In this document: positions 39,531 through 48,180 of the stretch, one piece after another
Position numbering within the stretch: position 1 is the stretch's first letter
Layout of the letters: each line of letters starts with the position of its first letter
Assembly: GCA_014055525.1 (NCBI GenBank)
Contig: WIAH01000019.1
Location: 1-64,000, forward strand
DNA from: Nitrospira sp. CR1.3
GTDB taxonomy: Bacteria > Nitrospirota > Nitrospiria > Nitrospirales > Nitrospiraceae
Direction: 5' to 3'
DNA: 64,000 bases
The notes under the pieces: generated by a model
Database searches by the model: none
The model's input: only the letters and a program-made list of their open reading frames with translations
What the model was told of the DNA's origin: nothing
Made by a program: the position numbers and the translations under genes

Positions 39531-41330
39531 TCACACTACTTCCGCAAAGACGCTTTCTAGCCCCGGCAGATAGTCCCCATAGTGTTTCCACCGACCGACG
39601 GACTTGGAATAGATCGGCTGGCGGACCTGCCAGCGGCTCGGCGTCTGAACCGCTCGTTCTTGTTGGTGGAAATTGAGACAGCGGTCATCCCATGGGGCGC
39701 CGAGAAAGTTGATGAGGCGCCGCGCCTGCCCTTCGAGATCGGCGACCACCTCTTCATAGTGGATCGTCAGGATCGTCAACGGGAGTACGGATTTCCAATG
39801 GTCCATCAGTCGACGTTCCTGCGCGAGAAAGAAGGCCAGGTCCTCGAAGTCCGTGGCATAGCGCTGGTCGGCATTGAAATTCTCCATCCAGATCGAGAGC
39901 GCATTATCCCGCGCGGCCCGCCGGCAGTGGAGGACGCGGGCATTGGGGAACAGCAGCGCGGCGAAGGCCAGGTGAAAGTAATTGAGCGGCTGTTTGTCGC
40001 TGATGCGTGGGCAATCGGGTGGCGCATTCCGCCGGAGCGCCCGCAGATATTCATGGGCCAACAGCCGGCTGGCCCTCTCGTCCAGGTGCGAGGCCGCTTG
40101 CCAGGGCGTTTTCTGGAGCCCGGCCAGCGATTGCACGGCCAAGCGGGCCAAATCGGGCAATTCGCCGGCCCCGTGCATGCCGGGGTGAGCGGAGAGAATT
40201 TGTTCGATGAGTGTGGTACCTGACCGCGGCAATCCCACGATAAACACCGGCTGATCCGTCCCGATCCCGAACCGCTTGCGCTCCGCAAAGAACTCCGTGG
40301 TATAGGTCGCGAGGATCCCGTCCCCCTTCGCCTGCAGGGCCGCCCGGTTCAAGGGCCCGGCCTTCCGCCGGCGGGCCGCGTTGGCCACCAATCCCGCGTG
40401 GGCTGCCTGTTCATACTGCTGACGGCGGTCGAAATACTTGGCGAGCCCATAGCCCACGAGCGCCTGGGCCTCATCAGGCGTCTCTCTCCGTGTCAGCGCC
40501 TCCTGCGCATGGGCCACCCACGGGGCCGCCTCGGTCTCATCCTTCACGAAAGTCAGATACTGCCCGAGCGCCAGCCCATGGCCCGGCTGCCGTTCGAGGA
40601 CCTTGAGATAGCACGTCGGGGCTAAGTCGGCCCGGCCCAAATCTTCCATGGCATGCCCCAGGCCGAACCAGGCGTCGAGATCATCCGGATTGCCCCTGAG
40701 AGAGGACCGGAACAGGGCTTCCGCCTGGTCCACCTGGCCGCAGTCGGAGAGTGCCTGCGCCAACCGATGGCGCGCCCGCGAGGAGTCCGGCGCATGAGCC
40801 GCGGCTCGCTCGAAGCACCAGAGGGCTTCATCCAGTTGCCCGTCTTCAATCAAGAGCCCGCCCATCGCCAGATAGGTCTCGGCGCGCGTGGGCTCGATCG
40901 CAAGCGCCCGTTGCAGGCAGGCTAACGCCCGCTCCTGCTCCCCGGTCTGTTTGAGCGCGGCGCCCAAGTTATGCCAGCCATCGGCATAGTCGGCCTTGAG
41001 ACCGACGGCCTGACGGAAACAGCGCACCGCCGCCGGCCAGTCACGGGACAGCACCCACACCCGTCCGAGATCGGACCAGGTGCGGGGATCGTGAGGCGCC
41101 AGTTCCGTCGCGCGGCGGGCAGCCGCACGAGCGGCGCCCAGCTCACCCTGCCGCGCATAAATCTGGCCGAGATAACGGTGCGCATCCGGATCGTCCGGCG
41201 TCCTGGCCAGCCGGTCTTCGCACAGGCGCAGGGCGAAGACCGCATCATCGGAGCCCAGCGCGGCGTTGATGGAATCCAGCAGGGATGCTGGAGGAGGATG
41301 CCGGTCGGTTGTCGTTGTGGACGGCAACAT
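39531..41330 (-). CDS. TPR-repeat sulfotransferase
   Basis: 599-aa protein. The N-terminal half (about residues 20-300) is an array of TPR units (for example HRYLGQIYARQGELGAARAA, WHNLGAALKQTGEQERALAC). The C-terminal half is a PAPS-dependent sulfotransferase with the 5'-phosphosulfate loop FIVGLPRSGTTLIEQILSAH (about residue 362) and the 3'-phosphate region CRRAARDNALSIWMENF. Proteins of this build (sulfotransferase_3 type) sulfate unknown acceptors. cysC nearby on the same strand would supply PAPS. The start ATG at 41330 is divergent from the next toxin-antitoxin pair. Confidence 0.88.
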   Translation of the reverse strand: MLPSTTTTDRHPPPASLLDSINAALGSDDAVFALRLCEDRLARTPDDPDAHRYLGQIYARQGELGAARAAARRATELAPHDPRTWSDLGRVWVLSRDWPAAVRCFRQAVGLKADYADGWHNLGAALKQTGEQERALACLQRALAIEPTRAETYLAMGGLLIEDGQLDEALWCFERAAAHAPDSSRARHRLAQALSDCGQVDQAEALFRSSLRGNPDDLDAWFGLGHAMEDLGRADLAPTCYLKVLERQPGHGLALGQYLTFVKDETEAAPWVAHAQEALTRRETPDEAQALVGYGLAKYFDRRQQYEQAAHAGLVANAARRRKAGPLNRAALQAKGDGILATYTTEFFAERKRFGIGTDQPVFIVGLPRSGTTLIEQILSAHPGMHGAGELPDLARLAVQSLAGLQKTPWQAASHLDERASRLLAHEYLRALRRNAPPDCPRISDKQPLNYFHLAFAALLFPNARVLHCRRAARDNALSIWMENFNADQRYATDFEDLAFFLAQERRLMDHWKSVLPLTILTIHYEEVVADLEGQARRLINFLGAPWDDRCLNFHQQERAVQTPSRWQVRQPIYSKSVGRWKHYGDYLPGLESVFAEVV

Positions 41331-41352
41331 GCGTGCTATCGCTCCCCACTAT

Positions 41353-41382
41353 TTGACAGCGTCATACATATGAAGGTACAGT
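41353..41382 (+). promoter_or_regulatory. Probable promoter/operator of the third toxin-antitoxin pair
   Basis: TTGACA (41353-41358), 18 bp, TACAGT (41377-41382). Between them is a short palindrome TCATA-CA-TATGA (41362-41373) that may be the operator. AAGAGGA follows just before the ATG at 41402. Confidence 0.45.
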
Positions 41383-41401
41383 GTCCGACAAGAGGACCGT
41401 C

Positions 41402-41593
41402 ATGGCATTAGTCCAAGTGTCGGCCAGATTAAACCCTCAGAAGCTGCGACAGGCTCAGAAAGCCCTCGGCGCGAAGACGACCAGCGAAACGATCCAAAAG
41501 GCGTTGGACTTGGTCACCGAAAAAGCTGCGCACGACGCAATTATCCAACGCTATAGCGGCGTCGGAACGCCCCATGCGTTCGAAGACCGCTAG
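41402..41593 (+). CDS. vapB: VapB-type antitoxin
   Basis: 63-aa protein. It looks like a short ribbon-helix-helix/DUF2191-type antitoxin (VQVSARLNPQKLRQAQKALG, then KTTSETIQKALDLVTEKA) with a C-terminal toxin-binding tail. The ATG at 41402 is preceded by AAGAGGA; a GTG at 41381 is an alternative. It overlaps the toxin gene by 20 bp. Confidence 0.85.
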   Translation: MALVQVSARLNPQKLRQAQKALGAKTTSETIQKALDLVTEKAAHDAIIQRYSGVGTPHAFEDR

Positions 41594-41996
41594 ATTCGCC
41601 GTCCTCGACACGTCGCTGTATATCGACAACTTTCGGACCGGCCGCTTCACCTTTCGTCTCCTGCAATCTTCGTTCATCGTCCGCTGTTCCTCGGTAGTCT
41701 TGCACGAGCTGCTGCGCGGCGCGCGCAGCCCGCTGGAACGGAAGTTCGTGACCGAGTTGAGCAGGCGCTGTCGCGTGCTGACGCCGACGGAACGACAGTG
41801 GAGCCAGGCGGCGGAGATTCTGAGCCGCATGCGGCGCGCCGAGCATTATGAGGCCGGCAAGATCCGCGATCTCGCGTTTGACGTCTTGATCGCACTCTCC
41901 GCCAGAAGCATCGGCGCGACCGTCGTGACCACCAACCGGGACGATTTCCAGATCATCCAGCGGTATGTCTCCTTTCACCTCATCTGTTGGGAATAA
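41574..41996 (+). CDS. vapC: VapC-type PIN-domain toxin
   Basis: 140-aa PIN toxin: FAVLDTSLYIDNFRTG (Asp12), SSVVLHELLRGARS (Glu), KIRDLAFDVLIALSARSIG (Asp) and VVTTNRDDFQII (Asn/Asp). Complete. Convergent with the receptor gene at 42165 across a strong hairpin. Confidence 0.9.
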   Translation: MRSKTARFAVLDTSLYIDNFRTGRFTFRLLQSSFIVRCSSVVLHELLRGARSPLERKFVTELSRRCRVLTPTERQWSQAAEILSRMRRAEHYEAGKIRDLAFDVLIALSARSIGATVVTTNRDDFQIIQRYVSFHLICWE

Positions 41997-42128
41997 CGGC
42001 TCTTCTCTTTTGTAATTCCACTCCTTTCCTGAACCTCCACCGTCCCGCTCTGGGGACTGGCCTCTTTCCGGGGGACTGTCGCCCTTCCGGCTCGCGGCGA
42101 GCTGGCGACTGTCCCCGCTGCCCGAACC

Positions 42129-42164
42129 GGGACTGGCTCCGTCGCGGACGACGGAGCCAGTCCC
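42129..42164. terminator. Perfect 16-bp hairpin between convergent vapC and receptor genes
   Basis: Arms 42129-42144 (GGGACTGGCTCCGTCG) and 42149-42164 are exact reverse complements around CGGA. The receptor stop codon abuts the arm. Related GGGGACTG...CAGTCCCC-type words occur at about 42050-42115, a style shared with REP-like dispersed repeats. Likely a bidirectional stop, though without a U-run. Confidence 0.6.
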
Positions 42165-44891
42165 CTAGAACGTCAGCCGCAGCATGCCGATCACGTGCCG
42201 CGGGGGTCCGAAATGGTTGAACCCAGAATAGTAGAAAGGCCCTTCGACGTACCGGGCATCGAAGAGATTGTTGAGATTCAATTGTAAGCTCAACCATTTG
42301 AGCGGTGCATAGATGGCAAAGAGGTCTGCCCTCGTGTAACCGGGATATGTTTGATTCGCGAACCCTGGAATAGCTGAGACTTCACCCCGGTAGTAGACCA
42401 CCGCGCCAAGCTTCAACCCCTTGGTGAGCAGTTCCGAGAAATCGTAGCTTCCGAAAGCACTGACGGTGTGCGTCGGCGCATTAAACGCCCTTGTCCCGAC
42501 GATATCGGGATCGTTGCTCGCCGTGAACTTTGTATCTAGATAGGTATAGGCGAGGTTCACTTCCAACTTGGGGATGAGCGCGCCCCGCGCTTCGAACTCA
42601 AAGCCTTGATTACGCTGGCTCTGGCCACCAATGACGAAGAAAGCTGGACTGGCCGGGTCAGGAGTGGCGACGTTGTCCAGCTCGGTACGGAAGAGCGCAG
42701 CAGTCAGGCGAACTCGGCCACCGAGCGGTTCCCACTTACTTCCGACCTCGACGGTCTTTCCGGTCATGGGATCCAATAATTCGCCGCTCTTGACCAGGCC
42801 GAAGTTAGGCTGGAAGCTTTCGCCATAGGAGGCATAGACGTTGAGTCCCTCAACGATGCGCTGGGATATGCCGATCTGCGGCGTCAGGGCACTATCATTA
42901 AGCCCGCTAGTTCTGTTTCCGGAAGCAGCGAAGTTAGCCTGTGTGATGAAATTCTGCCGGAGGGCGACCATCAGCGTCGTGCCAGCGAAAGGCCGAAGCA
43001 GGCCTTGCAGGAAGACGCCGGTTTGATAATAGCGTGCGTCTCTAAAAAAATTTGTTGCTGGATCGGTGAACCCCGGTGGGAATGCTAGATTATTATCTGG
43101 GCTGGCGATATTTCCCGTCCCAAGAAACGGAAAAGCCGTACGGTAAGCTAGCTGACGGCCGATAGAATAGTCCATGCCAGCGGCCACAGAGCTGATGTTT
43201 CCAAAGAACGAAAACTCCTTGGTGAGGTTCACTTCTCCCGCAAAGGATTCCCGTTTGAAGTCACGGCCGTAGGCGTAGATGCTGAAGTTTCCGTCCGGAC
43301 CTATACCACTTATCGGGGGATAAACGTAGCCAAAGTTATATCGATAGCTCGAGTCATCATGGCTATATTGGCCTTTCACTTTGAGCCGAAAACCTTGGGC
43401 AAATTTCTTCTCGGCCTCGACGTGGACACTCTGGTAATCGATCTTCAGTGAATTGCCGTTTCCCAGTAAACTGTCCTCAATCCCAGCAGGGATTCGGCCT
43501 TCGGTATTGGTCGGTGTGCCATAGTTGCCTTTCCCCCTCAGATGCTGCACATTGCCTGTCACGGTCAGAGTGAAATCGTTCTCCGTGGCGAAACGCACAG
43601 AGGGCAGAAACGAAAACCGTTGATTGCCGGTATTGCGGAAAAACTCGGGATCATTGTTTTGAGTGAACACGAAGCGGCCGGAGAGCTGCGGGATCGTCGG
43701 CATGACGCCGTTGGCATCGAGGGTCGTCCTATAGTGTCCGTAGGAACCAGCACCGGCTTCGGCGACAACGAAGTTGTCCTTCTGCGGCGCCTTCAAGAGC
43801 CGGTTGACAAAACCTCCCGCGGCGACCAGGCCGCTTGTAAAGGAGGCAGGACCCTTAATGACCTCGATGCGTTCGTACAGGGTAGGGTCGCCGACGTAAT
43901 TGTTGAAGGCCGATAATCCATTGTCGCGGTTATAACCAGGTGATCGCACTTCTGCCTGAAAACCTCGCAGGACATAGTCGTCGGCCGAGAGCCCGGCGGT
44001 TTGATTGGTTTTTGCAAAGCCGGCGACGGCCTCTAACGCCTCGTTCTGCGTGACTGCCCGTCGCTCTCGGATGCTGTCTTTGGAAACGACACTCACCGAC
44101 ATCGGCAGCTCTTGAATCGGCGCGGGAAAGCGCAGCACCGCCTCTGACGAGACGTCGGCCTTGTAGCCGTCCGGAGAATCAACCGCCAGCGCGAACTCCT
44201 TCTTCTCCTTCACCACCACTTCCGGCACCTTCACCGGTTTCGTCTCCTCACTTGCCTGCGCCATCCCCGGAGCCACGGCTCCTTGCACGCCCGCGAGCTG
44301 AAGGGTCACGGTCCCGGCGTCCGAGAAGAAGGCCGCAAGGCCGGTGCCGGCCAACAGGCCCTTGAGTCCTTCCTCCGGCGTGTAGTCGCCCTGAAGGCCT
44401 TGCGTCGTCCGGCCATCGGCCAGTTCAGAGAGGTAGAGCAACTGCAAGTCGGTCTGCCGCGAAAAAGCCGACAGAGCAGGACGCAACTCGCCCGGCGGGA
44501 TTTCAAAATGTTGTTTTGGAGTCGCGCTGATGTCCTGCTGTGCCATAAGACGAGCAGGGCCCATAAGATTCCGGCGGCGATGGTCGGGCCAGAGGGCATT
44601 GTCGAGGGGATCAGGCTCGGGCTTGATGGCCGGAAATTTATTCCAAGGACCGAATCCCCGCTCCGGCTCGCGCGGAGGCTGGCGGTCCCGGCCCGGCTCA
44701 TCCTGCGCCATGGCCGGGTGGTACAGCCCGAGCGCCAGCGAAGAGACGCCGACGAGCAGTCCCCAGAGGAGGCGCACCCTTGAAGATCGCACCTCTGCCG
44801 CTTCCTGCTGGAGCAGCGCCGCGCAGATCCGCTCAATGGCTGTACTCTCTATTTTTGGCTTACGATCCCGCTTCACTCTGATTCGACTCAT
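42165..44891 (-). CDS. TonB-dependent siderophore receptor with STN domain and N-terminal extension
   Basis: 908-aa transducing receptor. The N-terminus is long and basic (RIRVKRDRKPK) before a hydrophobic signal segment (about residues 41-61). A Pro/Arg-rich stretch (about 63-118) with DRQPPREPERGFGPWN comes next, not usual in the family. STN (FEIPPGELRPALSAFSRQTD ... LKGLLAGTGLAAFF), VPEVVVKEKKE, the plug (PIQELPMSVSVVSKDSIRER, VIKGPASFTSGLVAAGG) and a barrel ending RHVIGMLRLTF follow. GGGGAGAAGGG precedes the ATG. Leader copy 3 lies 64 nt upstream. It probably pairs with the FecI/FecR at 47004-48690. Confidence 0.92.
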   Translation of the reverse strand: MSRIRVKRDRKPKIESTAIERICAALLQQEAAEVRSSRVRLLWGLLVGVSSLALGLYHPAMAQDEPGRDRQPPREPERGFGPWNKFPAIKPEPDPLDNALWPDHRRRNLMGPARLMAQQDISATPKQHFEIPPGELRPALSAFSRQTDLQLLYLSELADGRTTQGLQGDYTPEEGLKGLLAGTGLAAFFSDAGTVTLQLAGVQGAVAPGMAQASEETKPVKVPEVVVKEKKEFALAVDSPDGYKADVSSEAVLRFPAPIQELPMSVSVVSKDSIRERRAVTQNEALEAVAGFAKTNQTAGLSADDYVLRGFQAEVRSPGYNRDNGLSAFNNYVGDPTLYERIEVIKGPASFTSGLVAAGGFVNRLLKAPQKDNFVVAEAGAGSYGHYRTTLDANGVMPTIPQLSGRFVFTQNNDPEFFRNTGNQRFSFLPSVRFATENDFTLTVTGNVQHLRGKGNYGTPTNTEGRIPAGIEDSLLGNGNSLKIDYQSVHVEAEKKFAQGFRLKVKGQYSHDDSSYRYNFGYVYPPISGIGPDGNFSIYAYGRDFKRESFAGEVNLTKEFSFFGNISSVAAGMDYSIGRQLAYRTAFPFLGTGNIASPDNNLAFPPGFTDPATNFFRDARYYQTGVFLQGLLRPFAGTTLMVALRQNFITQANFAASGNRTSGLNDSALTPQIGISQRIVEGLNVYASYGESFQPNFGLVKSGELLDPMTGKTVEVGSKWEPLGGRVRLTAALFRTELDNVATPDPASPAFFVIGGQSQRNQGFEFEARGALIPKLEVNLAYTYLDTKFTASNDPDIVGTRAFNAPTHTVSAFGSYDFSELLTKGLKLGAVVYYRGEVSAIPGFANQTYPGYTRADLFAIYAPLKWLSLQLNLNNLFDARYVEGPFYYSGFNHFGPPRHVIGMLRLTF

Positions 44892-44954
44892 CCCTTCTCC
44901 CCTTCATCATTCGCCATGATCGATCACCGTGATCCATCCCACGCTGAACGCAGC

Positions 44955-45010
44955 AGAGCCCACGACTGCTCGCGCAGCGGTGGGCTCTGGACTCGCGATC
45001 CGTTGGCCTC
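44955..45010 (-). ncRNA. Leader RNA element, copy 3, between com-like gene and receptor gene
   Basis: Minus strand: GAGGCCA, 16-nt spacer with GGAT (3-6) pairing GTCC (12-15, one U-G), GAGCCC, then hairpin AGAGCCCAC + CTGC / GCAG + GTGGGCTCT. Unlike the other copies it is not followed by a U-run, and no Fur-type site lies next to it. The receptor ATG is 64 nt further on. Confidence 0.72.
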
Positions 45011-45039
45011 TTACAGGAGTTGTCTGTCTGTGGAAGGGG

Positions 45040-45228
45040 TTACCGGCGCGGGCCCGATGTGAATTCGGGAGGCGGCGTGCCGCCGATGGCCGATGAGCGA
45101 ATCTGGACGAGGCGTCCGCAGCGCGTGCACTTGATGACCAGACTGTCGCCTTGCCAGCGGGCGATCAGTTTGCCGCAATGGCACCGCACATCCGTGCCGG
45201 ATACTGCCGGCGCGCGCGATTCACTCAT
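45040..45228 (-). CDS. Com-like zinc-ribbon protein
   Basis: 62-aa protein with the knuckles RCHCGKLIARW and IKCTRCGRLVQIR, the pattern of Mu-like Com proteins (C-x-C or CxxC + K-L-(I/L) ... L-x-IKCxRCG). Phage Mu Com binds an mRNA hairpin and switches on translation of mom. The ATG at 45228 has GAGGCGAG upstream. It is immediately followed by leader copy 3 and a receptor gene, so an RNA-binding control role is an attractive, untested idea. It could also be an ordinary zinc ribbon. Confidence 0.75.
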   Translation of the reverse strand: MSESRAPAVSGTDVRCHCGKLIARWQGDSLVIKCTRCGRLVQIRSSAIGGTPPPEFTSGPRR

Positions 45229-45364
45229 GGTCTCGCCTCGCTCCGGATCCTGGGTCTGACCCCCCACTTGCTGGATGCGGAGAGACCACATTCCATCCAC
45301 GGGAGGTGTGACGCACGAATGCGCGCGAACCTGACGTGCGATGGGCAAATCCAGATAATGATGG

Positions 45365-45408
45365 CGACTGAAGACTGAAGGCGGAGGGGTGAAGGTTGAA
45401 GGGACATA
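45365..45408. repeat. Short-word intergenic repeat (GAAG/GGTTGAAG words)
   Basis: ACTGAAGACTGAAGGCGGAG then GGGTGAAGGTTGAAGGG, one arm only. Part of the 271-bp gap 45229-45499, which otherwise holds the hairpin at 45420-45447 and no gene. Confidence 0.4.
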
Positions 45409-45419
45409 TGGTTCCCTTT

Positions 45420-45447
45420 CTTCGCGCGGCATCCGTGCCGCGCGAAG
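45420..45447. terminator. Perfect 12-bp hairpin after the 152-aa exported protein gene
   Basis: CTTCGCGCGGCA / TGCCGCGCGAAG around TCCG. Read on the minus strand it follows the stop at 45500 by about 50 nt and is followed by AAAGGG rather than Us. Probable transcription stop or processing hairpin. Confidence 0.5.
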
Positions 45448-45499
45448 ACAAGATCGGGACAGATCGAGCAGGCCGGAAAGGTCTCTGAGAGCAGGAGTG

Positions 45500-45958
45500 T
45501 TATTTGAACGTCAGCTTCTTGAGCTCCGCCGCCGGCAATTCGACTTCTCCGAAATCGGATTGCCCTTTGAAACTGCCGGCGATAGCGAGGACGAACTCGC
45601 CCGTCTTGCCGTCGTGGAGCGTAATGGCGACATGCGGCGGCGTGCCGTTGCCGGAGGGCTTGAGGTCGATATGCTTGATGCCCTCGAACTTGATTTTGAC
45701 CGTGGCGGTGCCGCGCTTCACCGGCACCTCGCGAAGCTCGTGAGGCACAAACGCGGTTTCACTGATCTTTTCTTCATAGTAGAAGATGACGTTCTTCACA
45801 TCCGTTTCGACGCCCTTGGCATCCACAGCCACGGCGTGGAACGCTTTCTCGTTCTTGCTCTCGGCCCAGGCGGGGCTGCCGAGGAGACACATCACCGCTA
45901 TCGCGTTCATGAGGGCGGAGAGTCGGCTTGTTGAGCGCACGATCGTCTGGCGATTCAT
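45500..45958 (-). CDS. Exported protein of unknown function in the iron cluster
   Basis: 152-aa protein with a signal peptide (about 1-32, ending GSPAWAES) and a beta-rich mature part (VIFYYEEKISETAFVPHELR, KIKFEGIKHIDLKPSG, VAITLHDGKTGEFVLAIAGS). The start at 45958 has AAAGGAG 7 nt upstream; an ATG at 46015 overlapping the tonB stop (ATGA) is an alternative but would hide the signal peptide. It follows tonB by 53 bp. No family recognised. Confidence 0.72.
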   Translation of the reverse strand: MNRQTIVRSTSRLSALMNAIAVMCLLGSPAWAESKNEKAFHAVAVDAKGVETDVKNVIFYYEEKISETAFVPHELREVPVKRGTATVKIKFEGIKHIDLKPSGNGTPPHVAITLHDGKTGEFVLAIAGSFKGQSDFGEVELPAAELKKLTFK

Positions 45959-46011
45959 CGTCATTCTCCTTTGTGTGTTTTCCACTCGACCAGAGAGCCT
46001 TTCCTGTTCAC

Positions 46012-46917
46012 TCATCCATCCAAGCGATAACTGATCGGAACCAGAATGGTAATCTGTGGTTTCTCTAACTGATATTTCATGGTCAGGGGCGAGGCTTTCC
46101 TCATGACAACCAGGGCCTCTTGATCCAACAGCGCGTGCCCTGAGCTTTCCGCTACCCGCACATCGCCCACCGTGCCATCGGACCGGATGACCGCCAAGAC
46201 GACGACTTTACCCTCCCAATGGTTGGTTCTCGCCATGGCCGGATAGCGCTTCAATTCTTCGATCCTCTTCCAGAGCGCGTCTCTCAACCAGCCGTAGTCC
46301 GCCTGGGTCCGGCGGTACTTGACGACCCGGTGCTGGACCGCGAGATGTTCAACGGCGGGGAGATCGGGACCAGGGCTCACCGTTTCCTTCTCCACGACCG
46401 GCTCGGTGCGCGACTGGACCGGATGCGATACGGCGGCAACGGCCTGGTGTTCCACGACTGCCGCATGTTCCACCGGGGCCGCATCTTGAATCGCCACCTC
46501 CTGCGTGACAGCTGTCGGGCTTTCGAGGGCTGTCACAGCCGGCCGCTCGATGACGGCGGCCACAGGAGTCGCCGTAGACTGCTCGATCGGCGTCGCCACA
46601 TCCCTTGTCTGTTGCGGTACGGTCTCAACCGTTTCCACAGTGTGGCGAGACTCGACGGTCCGTTGGACCTGGCGCGGTTGAACGGGAACCGGTGTGGGAG
46701 GACTTGGGGCAGGCGGCACCGGCTCGACGGTCTGTGGCGCTTCCACCATCGAGACTTCCCAGGTGAAGGGCGGGAGCGGGACGGGTTTCTCGATCTCGGC
46801 GATCAAGAATAGTCCGCACCAGGCAGCCAGTGCGTGACAGAGTAACGACACCGTCCAACTATGGGCGTGATGCAATTCGCCGCTGCTGGTCATCCGGCTG
46901 AACTCCACGGTCGTCAC
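46012..46917 (-). CDS. tonB: TonB energy transducer
   Basis: 301-aa TonB with a membrane helix (about residues 23-40), motif PPFTWEVSMVEAPQ, a Pro/Val/Glu-rich spacer and the C-terminal TonB domain (LKRYPAMARTNHWEGKVVVL ... SGHALLDQEALVVM ... VPISYRLDG). It uses a GTG start with GAGGGGAA 10 nt upstream. Same cluster as fecI/fecR at 47004-48690 and a second tonB at 48696, so this cluster carries two different TonB proteins for one receptor. Confidence 0.88.
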   Translation of the reverse strand: MTTVEFSRMTSSGELHHAHSWTVSLLCHALAAWCGLFLIAEIEKPVPLPPFTWEVSMVEAPQTVEPVPPAPSPPTPVPVQPRQVQRTVESRHTVETVETVPQQTRDVATPIEQSTATPVAAVIERPAVTALESPTAVTQEVAIQDAAPVEHAAVVEHQAVAAVSHPVQSRTEPVVEKETVSPGPDLPAVEHLAVQHRVVKYRRTQADYGWLRDALWKRIEELKRYPAMARTNHWEGKVVVLAVIRSDGTVGDVRVAESSGHALLDQEALVVMRKASPLTMKYQLEKPQITILVPISYRLDG

Positions 46918-47003
46918 GATCGAGAACTTCCCCTCAATAAGACAAACGGACGACCTGCCGAACCGGCCGCCCTAGCTAGAAGACGAATCAGACTGACAAA
47001 ACC

Positions 47004-48047
47004 TCACCTACGAGAGGAAGAAATTCTCAGTTCCTCCATCACGATCAAGTCCGCGTTGACACGGGTCAATTTCACCGGCGCGGTGGCCTCCACAGCTCGC
47101 AGGAACCCTTCGCGATCGTGCAGGCCGAACCGGCCGCTGATCTTCAGCTCGCCGAGATGGGGATCGAGGACGCGTATCTCCACTTGTTGATACCGTCCGA
47201 GTTCGCGTATGACCTCGGCCAAGGGACGCTGCTCGAACATAATTTGGCCCACCGTCCAGGCGGTAGAAGCAGGAATATCGACCATCGCCACAGGAGAGAG
47301 CCCGCCCTCTTCACCATAACTAACCCGCTCACCGGCCGTGAGGACGCGTCCTCGCTGCGTTTGCGCTCGCTCAATCGAACTTTGGACTTCGACTGCCCCT
47401 TCAACCACTGTGACGGTTACCTGCTCCGGCTCCCGTCGCACGGCAAACTGCGTGCCGATATCCCGGACCATTCCACCCCCTGCCACAACCTCGAAAGGGC
47501 GCCTCGTTTCGTGCGCCACGACAAACAGCGCTTCTCCCTTGTGAAGCATCATGGTTCTGCGGAATAGGGACGTTTCCGCGGTCACTGCCGTCTCGGTATT
47601 CAGGACCATCCGGGACCCGTCCGGAAGAGCTACTGTCTGCTGTTCGCCCTTGGCCGTTCGATACTCCGTGATCTCTGCTCGACCGGCAAACCACCAGCCG
47701 CCCGCGATCACTAAGAGAAGAGAGGCAGCTAGCGCCGTCGAAAGGCCGTAGACGCTCCAGCGTCTTTTACATGGGACCGACGGGTTCTCTGCCAACTTCA
47801 ATTCGGCATCGGCTCGGTCTAATTCTTGCTCGAGCAACGGCCCTGCTTCGTCAAGTTCGCTCCAGAGTCCGGTTAGCTTGTCGAACTCCTCCCTGTGGGA
47901 TTGCTGTTTCTTAAGCCAGGCCTGAAACCGCCTCCGGTCTTCGTCCGTCGCGTCGCCGGACCGTAGACGCACGAACCAACGCAGCGATTCGTCTGCCGCC
48001 GATGGCTGGTCATGCGGTCCGGATCGGCCCGTGCTTGCTCTCTCCAT
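47004..48047 (-). CDS. fecR: FecR-type anti-sigma/sigma-activating regulator
   Basis: 347-aa regulator: N-terminal sigma-binding part (ESLRWFVRLRSGDATDEDRR, then RFQAWLKKQQ), membrane helix at about residues 103-121, FecR domain (TAKGEQQTVALPDGSRMVLN, ALFVVAHETRRPFEVV) and C-terminal STN-like part (KLTRVNADLIVMEELR). GGAGAG is 8 nt before the ATG at 48047. It follows fecI by 133 bp, a longer gap than usual, with no gene in it. Confidence 0.9.
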   Translation of the reverse strand: MERASTGRSGPHDQPSAADESLRWFVRLRSGDATDEDRRRFQAWLKKQQSHREEFDKLTGLWSELDEAGPLLEQELDRADAELKLAENPSVPCKRRWSVYGLSTALAASLLLVIAGGWWFAGRAEITEYRTAKGEQQTVALPDGSRMVLNTETAVTAETSLFRRTMMLHKGEALFVVAHETRRPFEVVAGGGMVRDIGTQFAVRREPEQVTVTVVEGAVEVQSSIERAQTQRGRVLTAGERVSYGEEGGLSPVAMVDIPASTAWTVGQIMFEQRPLAEVIRELGRYQQVEIRVLDPHLGELKISGRFGLHDREGFLRAVEATAPVKLTRVNADLIVMEELRISSSRR

Positions 48048-48180
48048 GTCTGGAACTCTCCGGAGGCTTGTGATACCTATCTCTGTCGTAAGACGTAGGA
48101 ACGACAGGAAACCTGACACCGGAGCTTGTCGATTTCCTAGTGATGGTTGGGGGCATGAAGGATCGCCGGAGGACTCTTGC

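Noticed and set aside
45353-45370. GATAATGAT-like half site upstream of the com-like gene, considered as a Fur box
   Set aside because: Only one half fits; the other half does not form the 7-1-7 palindrome seen at the four accepted sites.
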